Shown here: piece by piece, positions 1 to 8,816 of the stretch
How positions within the stretch are numbered: the stretch's first letter is position 1
How the letters are laid out: each line of letters starts with the position of its first letter
NCBI GenBank assembly: GCA_016793525.1
Contig: JAEUJT010000237.1
Location: 1 to 11,554, forward strand
Direction of reading: 5' to 3'
DNA: 11,554 bases
Source of the DNA: Archangium sp.
GTDB taxonomy: Bacteria > Myxococcota > Myxococcia > Myxococcales > Myxococcaceae
Notes under the pieces: generated by a model
Seen by the model: the letters and a program-made list of their open reading frames with translations, nothing else
What the model was told of the DNA's origin: nothing
The model's database searches: none
Program-made: the position numbers and the translations under genes

Positions 1-105
1 TCGGTGTGTAGCGCCACCAGCGCGGCGCCAGCATGGCTCGGCGTAGCGGTCGGGGTGCTGGTGCGCCGCCGTCAGAAACCGCCGGGGCGGAGATCGCGCA
101 CGTAG
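1..105 (+). CDS. Possible C-terminal end of a gene with a MYXO-CTERM-like tail (partial)
   Basis: Frame 1 is open from the window edge to a TAG stop at 103-105. It reads Cys-Ser, then a short hydrophobic stretch (LGVAVGVLV, residues 13-21 of the fragment), then RRR and a basic tail. A Cys followed by one transmembrane helix and an Arg cluster at the extreme C-terminus is the layout of the MYXO-CTERM sorting tail found on myxobacterial surface proteins. The tail after the RRR is longer than is typical, and only 34 codons are visible. If real, the gene converges on and overlaps the end of the lipoprotein gene on the other strand by 34 bp. It could equally be a chance open frame, so the call is tentative. 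Confidence 0.35.
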   Translation, partial: SVCSATSAAPAWLGVAVGVLVRRRQKPPGRRSRT

Positions 106-1286
106 CAAAAGCCGGTCGAGCGATCGATCCCGCTCTTGTAGGCGACGTAGCCTGCGGCCAGCCCCTTGCTGCGGCACTCGCTCACCGATGTCGAATACGC
201 GTTGCAGCTCAGCTCGATGGGCACGCCCGCGTCGTCGCCGTACGACACGTCGCGGGTGCACAGGCCTGGCAGGCCCGCACCGCCGCAGTAGGCGCCGTCA
301 TTCGAGCCAGGTGTGCACCGTTCCCCCACCACCGCGGTGTCGAAACCGGAGTTCGCCAGCTCGGTCGAAGACAGGCACAGGTTGTACCCACCGCCGCAGC
401 GGGAGTCGGCCGCGCACCCCGGCGCCGTGGAGCGCACGTCGCACACCGCGCGGCAGGTCGCCTGGGGCATTCCGCTCAACTGAATGCACCGCAGCCCGGG
501 CGCACAGTCGGAGTCCCAGCGAACCAGGGCGAGCCCACCGTCAGGCGGTGCAATCGAGGGAGCGCGCGCACACACATCGCCCGCTTGTTTGGTGCCGACC
601 AGCGAGCACTGCCCGTCTGTGCCAATCGCGTTGGTCGGCATGCAGAATTGGCCGGAGGGGCAGGTCGACGGCGCAGCGAAGGGAATGCAGCCGCCCAGGC
701 GCCGCGTGTCGAACGTCGCGCGCCGCAGCCACTTGCACCTGCCCGACGGCACGAACGTGAGGTTGTTGGCGGCGTCGGGCATCGCCTCTTCGTAGCGCAC
801 GTTCTCGATGCTGCCGGCGAAGCGGTACGGCGCGTCGAGGGCGTCGATGCGGAGCGTGCCCGACACGCTGTAGTACCAGCGCGCCACCGCCGCGCCGCTG
901 ACGTCTTCGGCGAGCGCTCCACAGTTCGCGCAGATGCGCGAATTGTCGAACCGCGCCAGCGCCACCTCGCCCACGCTCGCCGCGCCATCGATGATGAAGT
1001 TCGTTTGATCGGGAATGCCCGCCACGCCCACCTGCACGTCGCGCGAGGTGACGTGTGGCTGCCGCTCGTAGGTCTCGTGCGTGCGCTGCGTCGCGCTGAG
1101 GAAGTTGGCGATGGTGATCTCGTCGCACTCGTCGGGCTTCATCGCCACCACGCCCGAATCGACCGTCGCGCCGGCATCGGTCACCCCGGCGTCGGTCGCT
1201 GGGCCCGCGTCATCAGGGCCACCGACGACAGGCGGAGGGCAGCCCATCATCACCACCACGGCGGCCACGCTGAGCAACGTTCGCAT
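72..1286 (-). CDS. Cys-rich lipoprotein of unknown function
   Basis: This encodes 404 aa. The N-terminus is a lipoprotein signal peptide: MRTLL, then a hydrophobic core, then a lipobox-like VMMGC with the lipidated Cys at residue 16. A low-complexity Pro/Asp/Ala/Gly linker with repeated DAG and TDAG units follows (about residues 17-46). This kind of spacer is common in myxobacterial lipoproteins. The rest is a soluble domain with many cysteines, dense in the second half (for example CPSGQFC, CAPGLRC, and CDVRSTAPGC followed by CGGGYNLC). This suggests a disulfide-stabilised extracytoplasmic fold. I recognise no enzymatic motif. The gene stands alone on its strand and is divergent from the TonB receptor operon, with 91 bp between the two starts. 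The ATG at 1284-1286 is chosen because it directly precedes the signal peptide. Function unknown. Confidence 0.85.
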   Translation of the reverse strand: MRTLLSVAAVVVMMGCPPPVVGGPDDAGPATDAGVTDAGATVDSGVVAMKPDECDEITIANFLSATQRTHETYERQPHVTSRDVQVGVAGIPDQTNFIIDGAASVGEVALARFDNSRICANCGALAEDVSGAAVARWYYSVSGTLRIDALDAPYRFAGSIENVRYEEAMPDAANNLTFVPSGRCKWLRRATFDTRRLGGCIPFAAPSTCPSGQFCMPTNAIGTDGQCSLVGTKQAGDVCARAPSIAPPDGGLALVRWDSDCAPGLRCIQLSGMPQATCRAVCDVRSTAPGCAADSRCGGGYNLCLSSTELANSGFDTAVVGERCTPGSNDGAYCGGAGLPGLCTRDVSYGDDAGVPIELSCNAYSTSVSECRSKGLAAGYVAYKSGIDRSTGFCYVRDLRPGGF

Positions 1287-1377
1287 CGGGCGCCCTTACC
1301 AAGCAGCCGGGCTTCTCGGAACCTGAAGTCGCGCGTGGATTGACGGGTCGCGCGCGGCAGGCCAGAAGCACGCCCCG
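1287..1377. promoter_or_regulatory. Divergent intergenic region (lipoprotein / TonB receptor)
   Basis: These 91 bp must carry the promoters for the minus-strand lipoprotein and for the plus-strand TonB/HmuY operon. A TTGACG at 1340-1345 could serve as a -35 element for the operon, but no convincing -10 follows at the right distance. I see no Fur-box-like palindrome, although a heme/iron uptake operon would often have one. There is no strong Shine-Dalgarno sequence before the ATG at 1378. The upstream codons back to a stop at 1324 contain no alternative start. Confidence 0.4.
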
Positions 1378-3327
1378 ATGCTCGGTCTCTTCATCGCGGT
1401 CGTGGTGGCGCAGCTCGACGCCGGCGCGCCGCTCGACGCGGGCGTGGTCGACGACTTCGTCGACCCGCGAACGCACACCGTGGTGACGGGCTCGCGCCTC
1501 GAGCGCCGCGCCGGCGACACGGTGGTGGCCACCGAGGTCATCACCCGCGCGCAGATCGAAGCGCTCGGGGTGCGCGACCTCCCCCAGCTTCTCCAGCAGC
1601 AGCCCGGCGTGGAAATGGTCTACACCAACCGTGGCACCGGCCTTCGGCTCCAAGGCATGGATCCCGAATACGTGCTCATCCTCATCGACGGGCAGCGCAT
1701 CGCTGGCCGAGCGGGGGCCTTCGTCGACATCTCCCGGTTTTCGTTGCGGGAGGTCGAGCGGGTCGAGATCGTCAAAGGCCCCTCCGCCGCGCTCTACGGC
1801 GCCGACGCCATCGGCGGGGTCATCAACCTCATCACCCGGCGACCGCAGCAGCGCTTCGAGGGCGCCGCGCGAGGCATGTTCGGGACCCTGCTCGAAGGCG
1901 ACGTGCGCGCCAACGTCGGCTCCAAGCTCGGCGCGTTCGAGCTGCGCGGCGGCGGCGGCTTCCGCACCCGCAACGCGTTCGACTGGGCCCCGGCCGACGT
2001 GGCCACCAGCGGCCCGGCGGTGCGGCGCTTCGACGGCGACGTCGAGCTCTCGTGGAACCCGACGGAGTCGCTCCGCGCGTGGGCCCGCACCGCGTACATG
2101 CGCACCGACTTCACCGGCGTCGATCTCAACGACACCGGCGCGGTCTTCGATCGTCGCCAGCGCACGGAGCAGTACGACGTGTGGTTCGGCGTTCGCTCCG
2201 CCTTCGCTTCGGCCACCACCGTCACCGCGCGAGGCCACTTCGGGCTGTTCCGCGATCAGTTCCAGCTCGATCAACGCGCGTCAAAGGCGCTCGACGACTA
2301 CTCCGCCAACCTGACCCGGCTCGGAGAGGCCTTCGTGCAGGTCGATCAACGCCTCGGGCGCCACACCCTCACCGCCGGTGCCGAGGGGTACTTCGAGCGC
2401 CTGCTGAGCGATCGCATCGACCCCCGCTTCGTCGCGCGCGATCGGGCCGGCATCTTCGTGCAAGACAGCTGGGCCGCCGGCGACGCCTGGCCGGTGAAGC
2501 TGGCGCTCGAGCCTGGCTTCCGCGTCGACGTCGACTCGCAGTTCGGCGCCGCGCCATCGCCTCGGCTCGCCGTGAAGATCGACCCCACGCCGAACCTGAC
2601 CGTGCGCGCGTCGTGGGGCCTTGGCTTTCGCCCGCCGACGTTCTCCGAGCTGTACCTGCGCTTCGCCAACACCGGCGTCGGCTACATCGTGCAAGGCAAC
2701 CCCGGGCTGAAGGCCGAGCGCTCGAGCTCGGTGAACCTGAGCGTCGACTACCGGCTGCCCATCGACGGCTGGAGCCTCTCCGCGAGCGGCTGGCACACCA
2801 GCGTCGCCAACATGATCAACGTCACCGCCGGTGGGGCGCCCAACCCCGACAACCCGACCATCTTCTCGTACGAAAACGTGGCCAACGCCTACACCCAAGG
2901 CGGAGAGCTCAGCGCCCGCTTCAAGCTCTCACGGGGCGCGGTCATCGACGTCGGCTACATGGGGCTCGACGCGCGCGACGTGACGCGCAACCGGCTGTTG
3001 GAGGGCCGGTCCGCCCACCGCGTCAACGTACAGGCCACCGCCAAGTACCGCCCACTCGGGTTCGAGATCGTCATTCGCGGCACGCTCCACAGCGCGCGGC
3101 CGTTCTACGTGGGCAGCGGCCTGGGCTTCGCCAACGTGCTCGGCTTCGGTGAAGACCGGGTGGTGTGGGCGCCCGCGTACGTCGACCTCGAGGCGCAGCT
3201 CTCGTACGCCGTGCTGCGCTGGCTGAAGGTGTTCGTCAACGGCTACAACCTGTTGAACCAGGGCGATCAGAGCTTCACGCCCCGGCCGCCGCGCGGAGTG
3301 CTGGGCGGCGTTACGATGGAGTACTGA
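1378..3327 (+). CDS. TonB-dependent outer-membrane receptor (heme/siderophore/vitamin type)
   Basis: This is a 649-aa outer-membrane beta-barrel that imports a large ligand using energy passed on by TonB-ExbB-ExbD. A short hydrophobic signal (residues 1-11) precedes a TonB-box-like stretch (HTVVTGSR, about 38-45). The plug domain follows (about 50-155) with typical motifs: LPQLLQQQPGV, LRLQGMD, VLILIDGQR, VERVEIVKGPSAALYGADAIGGVINLIT. The rest is the barrel, with FRPPTFSELY at 417-426 and GNPGLKAE at 440-447. These resemble the FRAP and NPNL boxes of heme receptors and BtuB-like receptors, but no His lies between them. The chain ends in an aromatic residue (TMEY), as expected for a BAM substrate. 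The length is normal for the family. The next gene encodes an HmuY-like lipoprotein, which makes heme the best ligand guess; a siderophore or cobalamin is not excluded. Confidence 0.93.
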   Translation: MLGLFIAVVVAQLDAGAPLDAGVVDDFVDPRTHTVVTGSRLERRAGDTVVATEVITRAQIEALGVRDLPQLLQQQPGVEMVYTNRGTGLRLQGMDPEYVLILIDGQRIAGRAGAFVDISRFSLREVERVEIVKGPSAALYGADAIGGVINLITRRPQQRFEGAARGMFGTLLEGDVRANVGSKLGAFELRGGGGFRTRNAFDWAPADVATSGPAVRRFDGDVELSWNPTESLRAWARTAYMRTDFTGVDLNDTGAVFDRRQRTEQYDVWFGVRSAFASATTVTARGHFGLFRDQFQLDQRASKALDDYSANLTRLGEAFVQVDQRLGRHTLTAGAEGYFERLLSDRIDPRFVARDRAGIFVQDSWAAGDAWPVKLALEPGFRVDVDSQFGAAPSPRLAVKIDPTPNLTVRASWGLGFRPPTFSELYLRFANTGVGYIVQGNPGLKAERSSSVNLSVDYRLPIDGWSLSASGWHTSVANMINVTAGGAPNPDNPTIFSYENVANAYTQGGELSARFKLSRGAVIDVGYMGLDARDVTRNRLLEGRSAHRVNVQATAKYRPLGFEIVIRGTLHSARPFYVGSGLGFANVLGFGEDRVVWAPAYVDLEAQLSYAVLRWLKVFVNGYNLLNQGDQSFTPRPPRGVLGGVTMEY

Positions 3328-3329
3328 TC

Positions 3330-3947
3330 ATGCGCCGCTCCGTCTCGCTCCTGCTGTTCGCGCTGTCGGCCTGCGCGCCCGATCTCCGCACCGACTTTCC
3401 CTTCGACGGTACCGGCGCGACCTGCATCGATCCGGAGACAAAGAAGTCCGTCGACTGTGCTGCGATTCCGCTCGTGTTCGCGAGGGTCGAGGGCGAGCAG
3501 CGCACCCTGATCGTCGACGCCACGAACAAAGAGGTGCACGTGTACGTCGACCTCGACGAGGGTCGGGAAATGAAGCTCGACGAGGCGCTGACCACCAACG
3601 CGTGGGACCTGTCGTTCAAGCGCTTCGAGATCCTCGCCAATGGCGGCGCCACCAACCCCGAGGGGCAGGTGGAGATCGCGGTCATCGAGGGCGGCGACTA
3701 CGACGGAACGAGCGCCGCGCCGTCAGACGGCTTCGTGCAAGACGGAGCCGATTCGGTGTTCACCGCGGTGAACGGCGGTTGGTATTACTATGATCTCGGC
3801 GTGCACCGGCTCATCACCAAAGACCTGCTCTACGTGATCAGGAGCAGTGCGGGGGCGTACTTCAAGCTCCGCATGGGCAGCTACTACGACGACGCCGGCA
3901 CCCCGGCCCGATTGAGCCTCACCTACGCGAGCGTCGCAGCCCCATGA
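3330..3947 (+). CDS. HmuY-family lipoprotein (putative heme-binding partner of the receptor)
   Basis: This encodes 205 aa. The ATG at 3330 follows the receptor stop by 2 bp and begins a lipoprotein signal with lipobox LSAC (Cys15). A longer in-frame start at 3165 lies inside the receptor gene and would put Arg-rich sequence before the signal, so it is rejected. The mature part matches the HmuY beta-fold family: AWDLSFKRFEILANGG at 91-106, GGWYYYDLGVHRL at 149-161, LLYVIRSSAGAYFKLRMGSY at 166-185, and a final G..ARLSLTYA. HmuY of Porphyromonas gingivalis is a surface lipoprotein that binds heme through two His and passes it to the TonB receptor HmuR. This protein has only two His after the signal, H70 and H159. 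H159 sits in the conserved YD..VH segment, so it is the better ligand candidate. The family assignment is firm; heme as the ligand is inferred. Confidence 0.88.
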   Translation: MRRSVSLLLFALSACAPDLRTDFPFDGTGATCIDPETKKSVDCAAIPLVFARVEGEQRTLIVDATNKEVHVYVDLDEGREMKLDEALTTNAWDLSFKRFEILANGGATNPEGQVEIAVIEGGDYDGTSAAPSDGFVQDGADSVFTAVNGGWYYYDLGVHRLITKDLLYVIRSSAGAYFKLRMGSYYDDAGTPARLSLTYASVAAP

Positions 3948-5203
3948 CCGCGCCAGCCGCCTCCGCTCCCGTCCCCGCGCCGGGCATGCGGCACACCACC
4001 GTCGACGACGTCGAGTTCCGCGCGCTCTACAAGAAGACAAAATACATCGTTGAAACCGCCGACGGTTGGTCGCTCGTCATCACCCGCTATCGCCCGGTGC
4101 CGCAAGTGTTCGCGCAGCCCCTCTTCGGCGAGCCGATGCTCTTGGTGCACGGCTTCTGCCAAAACCGCCACGCGTGGACGAGCGGCGAGTTCGTGAAGAA
4201 CCTGCTCTTCTTCGGCCTCGATATTCACATTCTCGAGCTGCGCGGGCACGGCAAGAGCTCCATCGACCTGCAGTACGAGCGCGCCTCGAAGTTCGGCCGC
4301 AAGGTGCCCCCCGACATTCAGTGGGACTGGGACATCGACAGCTACTTTCTCTACGACCTGCCGGCGGCGGTGGCGGGCGTGCGGCGAATTACGCGCAGAG
4401 ATCGCATCTTCTACGGCGGCCACTCGATGGGCGGCATGCTCGGGTACGGCTACGCCGGCATTCACCCCGAGCACTTCGAGGGCCTGGTCACCATCGGTGC
4501 GGCAGCCGAGCTGGGGCGGGGCAGCCTGCCGCTCAAGATGCTCGGCTACGCGGGGCCCGGCATCGAGCTGTCGATCGACTCGGTGATCACCGCCCTCAAC
4601 GCCCAGCGCGGAGTCAGCCACGCCGCGTCGTCGCTCTTCGCTGCGGTGATGCGCAAAGACCGGCCCGCCCCCCCGAGCTGGCTCAAGTACAAGTACATTC
4701 CCCTCGATACGTGGCTGAAGTTCTTCTCCGACGCGCTCGGGTACGCCGAAGACAGCCCGATGCTCGGCATGGTGCGCAACCGCATCAACTGGCTCGCTCG
4801 GTGGGACCGCATGACCATGGAGGACATGCGCTGGCTCCTCCGTGAAGGCGGCGAGAAGGAGCCTCGCAAGGTCATCGATCAGTTCTTCAAGTGGATCCGC
4901 GCGGCCGAGGTCGTCTGCTACCGCACCGGCTACGACTTCAAGCGCGGCTTCGGGAACATCACCATTCCCATGGCGATCATCTTTGGCGACATGGACCCGC
5001 TCGCCTCGATGGAGTCGACGCGCAGCGTGTATCGATCTGCCAAGAGCGAATACCTTCTCTGGCGGCCGGTGAAGGGCAACAGCCACATCGAGCTCACCAT
5101 GGGGCACGACATTCGGCAGATTTGTTACGACATCAAAAACCTCGTCGAATACGCGAAGACCCACCGCACGGTGGCACCCTCGCTGCCCCGCATCGATCGA
5201 TGA
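3944..5203 (+). CDS. Alpha/beta hydrolase
   Basis: A 419-aa serine hydrolase of the alpha/beta fold, with no signal peptide and so probably cytoplasmic. It starts on an ATGA overlap with the HmuY-like gene. The oxyanion-hole region is LLVHGFCQNRHAW (66-78). ELRGHGKS (98-105) is the usual strand-turn after it. The nucleophile elbow is GHSMGG with Ser161. The acid is probably Asp351 in IFGDMDPLA, and the catalytic His is probably His381 in GNSHIEL. A large insertion between about 190 and 330 forms an extended lid or cap domain, which makes the protein longer than a minimal 280-aa hydrolase and recalls lipase- or esterase-like members. The substrate cannot be read from sequence. Its place between a lipoprotein and a periplasmic protease in a tight operon suggests a role tied to the envelope or to the imported compound. 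Confidence 0.9.
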   Translation: MTAPAASAPVPAPGMRHTTVDDVEFRALYKKTKYIVETADGWSLVITRYRPVPQVFAQPLFGEPMLLVHGFCQNRHAWTSGEFVKNLLFFGLDIHILELRGHGKSSIDLQYERASKFGRKVPPDIQWDWDIDSYFLYDLPAAVAGVRRITRRDRIFYGGHSMGGMLGYGYAGIHPEHFEGLVTIGAAAELGRGSLPLKMLGYAGPGIELSIDSVITALNAQRGVSHAASSLFAAVMRKDRPAPPSWLKYKYIPLDTWLKFFSDALGYAEDSPMLGMVRNRINWLARWDRMTMEDMRWLLREGGEKEPRKVIDQFFKWIRAAEVVCYRTGYDFKRGFGNITIPMAIIFGDMDPLASMESTRSVYRSAKSEYLLWRPVKGNSHIELTMGHDIRQICYDIKNLVEYAKTHRTVAPSLPRIDR

Positions 5204-6234
5204 GCCGCGCCGCGCTCGGGGTGGCGCTCGTCGCGCTCGGCTGCACGTCGAAGCCTCCGGAGCCTCCTCCCTCTCGTGAAGGCCCGGTGGAGGTGCGCCA
5301 ACCCGCGCCTCCGCTGAACGTCGAGCACACCGCGCCGTCGCTGCCGGGCTTCGTACCGCCCACTTCGCTCGCGCCGCTGGTGAAGGCCGTGCAGGCCGGC
5401 GTCGTACACATCGCCGCCTCGAGAGAAGAGGGCGCAGCGTCGCTCGGCTCCGGCTTCGTCATCACCCCAGGTGGCTTGGTGGTCACCAACGCCCACGTCA
5501 TCGCGGGGGCAGAGACCATCGCCGCGCGGCTGTCTGACGGCCGCTCGTTCGAGGCGCGCGTCGTGGGGCGAGACCCCCAGACCGACCTTGCGCTGCTCTG
5601 GCTGGTGCGCGCGCCGACGCTGCAGACGGTGACGCTGGGCGACTCCGACACGTTGGAGGTCGGCGACTGGGTGGTGGCCATGGGCAGCCCCTTCGGCCTC
5701 GATACCTCGGTGTCGCACGGCATCGTCTCCGCCCGTGAGCGCGTCATCGGCGTCGGCGCGTACGACGATTTTCTGCAGTTCAACGCGCCCATCAACCCGG
5801 GGAATTCGGGAGGGCCCTTGTTCGACATGAAGGGCGCGGTGATCGGCGTCACCACCGCCACCGTTCGGCAGGGGCCGGGGGTGGCCTTCGCAGTGCCGGT
5901 GAACCTGCTGCGCGATCTGCTTCCGAATCTCCTCGACGATGGCCGGCCCGATCGCGGCTGGCTCGGCATCAACGCGAGGGAGGTCTCCGAGGGTGGAGAT
6001 CGTTTCGTGCAGGTGACCGATGTGGTTCCCGACGGTCCCGGCGCGAAGGCCGGGCTGAATACGGGCGATCGCCTCGTCTCCATCGGCTCGCGGAAGGTCG
6101 AGCGCTACCAGCAGATGGTGCGACGGCTCGCGCTCCTCGGCCCCGGCGCATTGGTGGTGCTCGGCGTGGTGCGCGGCGGCCAGTCGTCGACCGTGCAGGC
6201 CACGCTCGCTGCTCGCCCGGCTCCGAAGGAGTGA
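5200..6234 (+). CDS. HtrA/DegP-like trypsin-type serine protease with one PDZ domain, predicted lipoprotein
   Basis: This encodes 344 aa. The ATG at 5200 overlaps the hydrolase stop (ATGA) and gives a lipoprotein signal with lipobox ALGC (Cys15). A Pro-rich linker follows (about 18-55), then the protease domain. The catalytic triad is visible: His99 in VVTNAHVIAGA, Asp129 in DPQTDLALL, and Ser203 in NPGNSGGPLF. A single PDZ domain spans about 252-335, with the carboxylate-binding WLGI and the DVVPDGPGAKAGLNTGDRLVSI region. HtrA proteases degrade or chaperone misfolded envelope proteins. Here the enzyme would be tethered to a membrane by lipid rather than free in the periplasm. It is the last gene of the four-gene operon. 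An open frame extends upstream to 4891, but that stretch is the shadow of the hydrolase gene. Confidence 0.93.
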   Translation: MSRAALGVALVALGCTSKPPEPPPSREGPVEVRQPAPPLNVEHTAPSLPGFVPPTSLAPLVKAVQAGVVHIAASREEGAASLGSGFVITPGGLVVTNAHVIAGAETIAARLSDGRSFEARVVGRDPQTDLALLWLVRAPTLQTVTLGDSDTLEVGDWVVAMGSPFGLDTSVSHGIVSARERVIGVGAYDDFLQFNAPINPGNSGGPLFDMKGAVIGVTTATVRQGPGVAFAVPVNLLRDLLPNLLDDGRPDRGWLGINAREVSEGGDRFVQVTDVVPDGPGAKAGLNTGDRLVSIGSRKVERYQQMVRRLALLGPGALVVLGVVRGGQSSTVQATLAARPAPKE

Positions 6235-6268
6235 CGCTCGGCCCGCGATGTCACACGGTTGAAATGGG

Positions 6269-6432
6269 TCACTTCGTTGGCGCAGCCCCTGAGAGCCACA
6301 CTGCCGCTCCGGCCAGGCCGAAGCTCGCGAGCCAAGCGCCTGAAAGCGAGAAACGCCACACGGTGCATGCCGTGAGCACGACGCCAGCGGCACACTTCGC
6401 CCAGAAGAGGCGCATCGACGAAACGCGGCGAC

Positions 6433-6436
<4 letters not shown>
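6269..6436 (-). CDS. Small two-helix membrane protein, coupled to the regulator gene
   Basis: A 55-codon frame begins with GTG at 6436-6434, overlapping the TGA of the FHA regulator as GTGA, and ends with TGA at 6269-6271. The product starts basic (MSRRVSSMR) and has two hydrophobic stretches: FWAKCAAGVVLTACTVW (11-27) and SGAWLASFGLAGAAVWLSGA (32-51). Between them is a short RFSL turn, and the tail is APTK. The third codon position is about 75% G/C (41 of 55), lower than in the neighbours but coding-like. An internal ATG at codon 8 is an alternative start. The evidence is the exact stop/start overlap, the hydrophobic pattern, and the fact that it fills an otherwise empty gap before the convergent htrA-like gene. 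I recognise no family. A chance ORF is possible. Confidence 0.5.
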
Positions 6437-7749
<1,313 letters not shown>

Positions 7750-7783
7750 GGAGTGCCTCGAAGTGTAGGGCAGGAGGGGCGCG

Positions 7784-8791
7784 TCAGGGGAAGACGACGT
7801 CGCTCGCCGTGCCGTCGGCCCGGCGCACGTGCAGCTCGGCCGGCGCCCCCTTGAAGCGCACCCGCGCCCAGACGTGTGGCAGCGCCGGAGCGCCGTCGAT
7901 GGTCTCCACCAGGTCGCCCGGCTGCAGCTTGCCCGTGCCGCTGGTCAGCACCGCCAGGCCCGGCGCCTTCGCCGCGAGCTTGGTCGCCTGCGCTTCACTC
8001 AGACCTGGGTTCAGCACCCGCGCCACGTTGAGCGACAACAGCTCGAGCTGAAGCGCATCGGTCACCGGCGGCTCGACGGCCGCGCCTTCGATCGGCTTCT
8101 GCGCTTGGAGCGCGGTCTGCGGCGTCAAGGCGAGCGTCACCGGAGGCTCCGGCGCCACAGGGCGGGCGGCCGCGTGTTTGGCGCTCACCGCCGCCGCCGT
8201 GCGTATGAGCGACTCGAGCAGGGCGGTCACCGCCGGGGCGGGGTCGAACTCGGCCTCCGCGGTCGGCTCGGCGAACGGGTCGACGACGACCGAGCCCTCG
8301 GCCTCGAGCAGCACCTCTTTCGTCGACGGGTGCATCACCTCCACCCGGCCCAGCCAGGTCGTCACCTCGTTCGAGGCTCCACCCGCGGCGCGGCCAGAGA
8401 GGGTGCTCGCCTCGTTCGTCGAGGAGTTCACCCGCCGCTCCAGCACGGGGCGAATCACCAGCCCTTGATCGGCCCTCGAGCCCGCGGAGACCAGCACCGG
8501 CAGCGCCGTGGTGGCCACCCACGCGTCGTCGCTCTCCGGGCGAAGCACCTTGAACTCTGTCGGCCCGTAGAAGGCGAGGGCGTCACCCGCCTCGCGCACC
8601 GCCACACCCAGCCCGCGCGCGTGGAGCTCCTCGAGGCGCCAGCTCGGCTCTGCGCCGCCCAGCACCCGCACCGGGTACACGAACACCGAGGTCACCGAGA
8701 GCGGCTGCGACGGCGCTCGCACCGTCTTCTTCAGCCCGCTGCACCCCGCCAAGACGACGCCCACGGCCACGCACCACGCAGTCGTTCGCAT
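7784..8791 (-). CDS. Lipoprotein with C-terminal PDZ-like module, function unknown
   Basis: From the ATG at 8791 this encodes 335 aa, beginning MRTTAWC and a hydrophobic core ending in lipobox LAGC (Cys17). A TTG at 8812 would add seven residues before the signal peptide and is less likely. The body (about 30-200) is an alpha/beta-looking extracytoplasmic domain with no motif I can name. A Pro/Ala-rich linker lies at about 207-245. The C-terminal 60 residues (about 276-335) include GLAVL, LQPGDLVETIDGAPA and a closing VRRADG stretch, the pattern of a PDZ-like ligand-binding domain. It is the first gene of a likely operon with the FHA regulator and the small membrane ORF, so it may belong to an envelope-sensing circuit; that is inference. 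Confidence 0.85.
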   Translation of the reverse strand: MRTTAWCVAVGVVLAGCSGLKKTVRAPSQPLSVTSVFVYPVRVLGGAEPSWRLEELHARGLGVAVREAGDALAFYGPTEFKVLRPESDDAWVATTALPVLVSAGSRADQGLVIRPVLERRVNSSTNEASTLSGRAAGGASNEVTTWLGRVEVMHPSTKEVLLEAEGSVVVDPFAEPTAEAEFDPAPAVTALLESLIRTAAAVSAKHAAARPVAPEPPVTLALTPQTALQAQKPIEGAAVEPPVTDALQLELLSLNVARVLNPGLSEAQATKLAAKAPGLAVLTSGTGKLQPGDLVETIDGAPALPHVWARVRFKGAPAELHVRRADGTASDVVFP

Positions 8792-8816
8792 GAAAACCGG
8801 CGGGTGTACCAAAAGT

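Noticed and set aside
1..34. Start of a minus-strand gene (MLAPRWWRYTP...) running off the left edge.
   Set aside because: It is only 11 codons with no Shine-Dalgarno sequence. The plus-strand frame there gives a more sensible product.
33..1343. A 436-codon plus-strand frame opposite the Cys-rich lipoprotein gene.
   Set aside because: The product is Arg/Ala/His-rich without domains. The minus-strand frame has a signal peptide, lipobox and ordered cysteines.
3165..3329. N-terminal extension of the HmuY-like protein by 55 residues.
   Set aside because: It lies inside the receptor gene in another frame, is Arg-rich, and would bury the lipoprotein signal peptide that starts at 3330.
6359..6374. 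CACGG-TGCATG-CCGTG hairpin between the convergent htrA-like and regulator genes as a terminator.
   Set aside because: It has only a five- to six-pair stem with no T-run on either strand, and it falls inside the candidate small membrane ORF.
3923..6393. Long minus-strand frames (413 and 422 codons) opposite the hydrolase and protease genes.
   Set aside because: These are shadows of genes with clear catalytic motifs. Their products have skewed composition and no recognisable fold.
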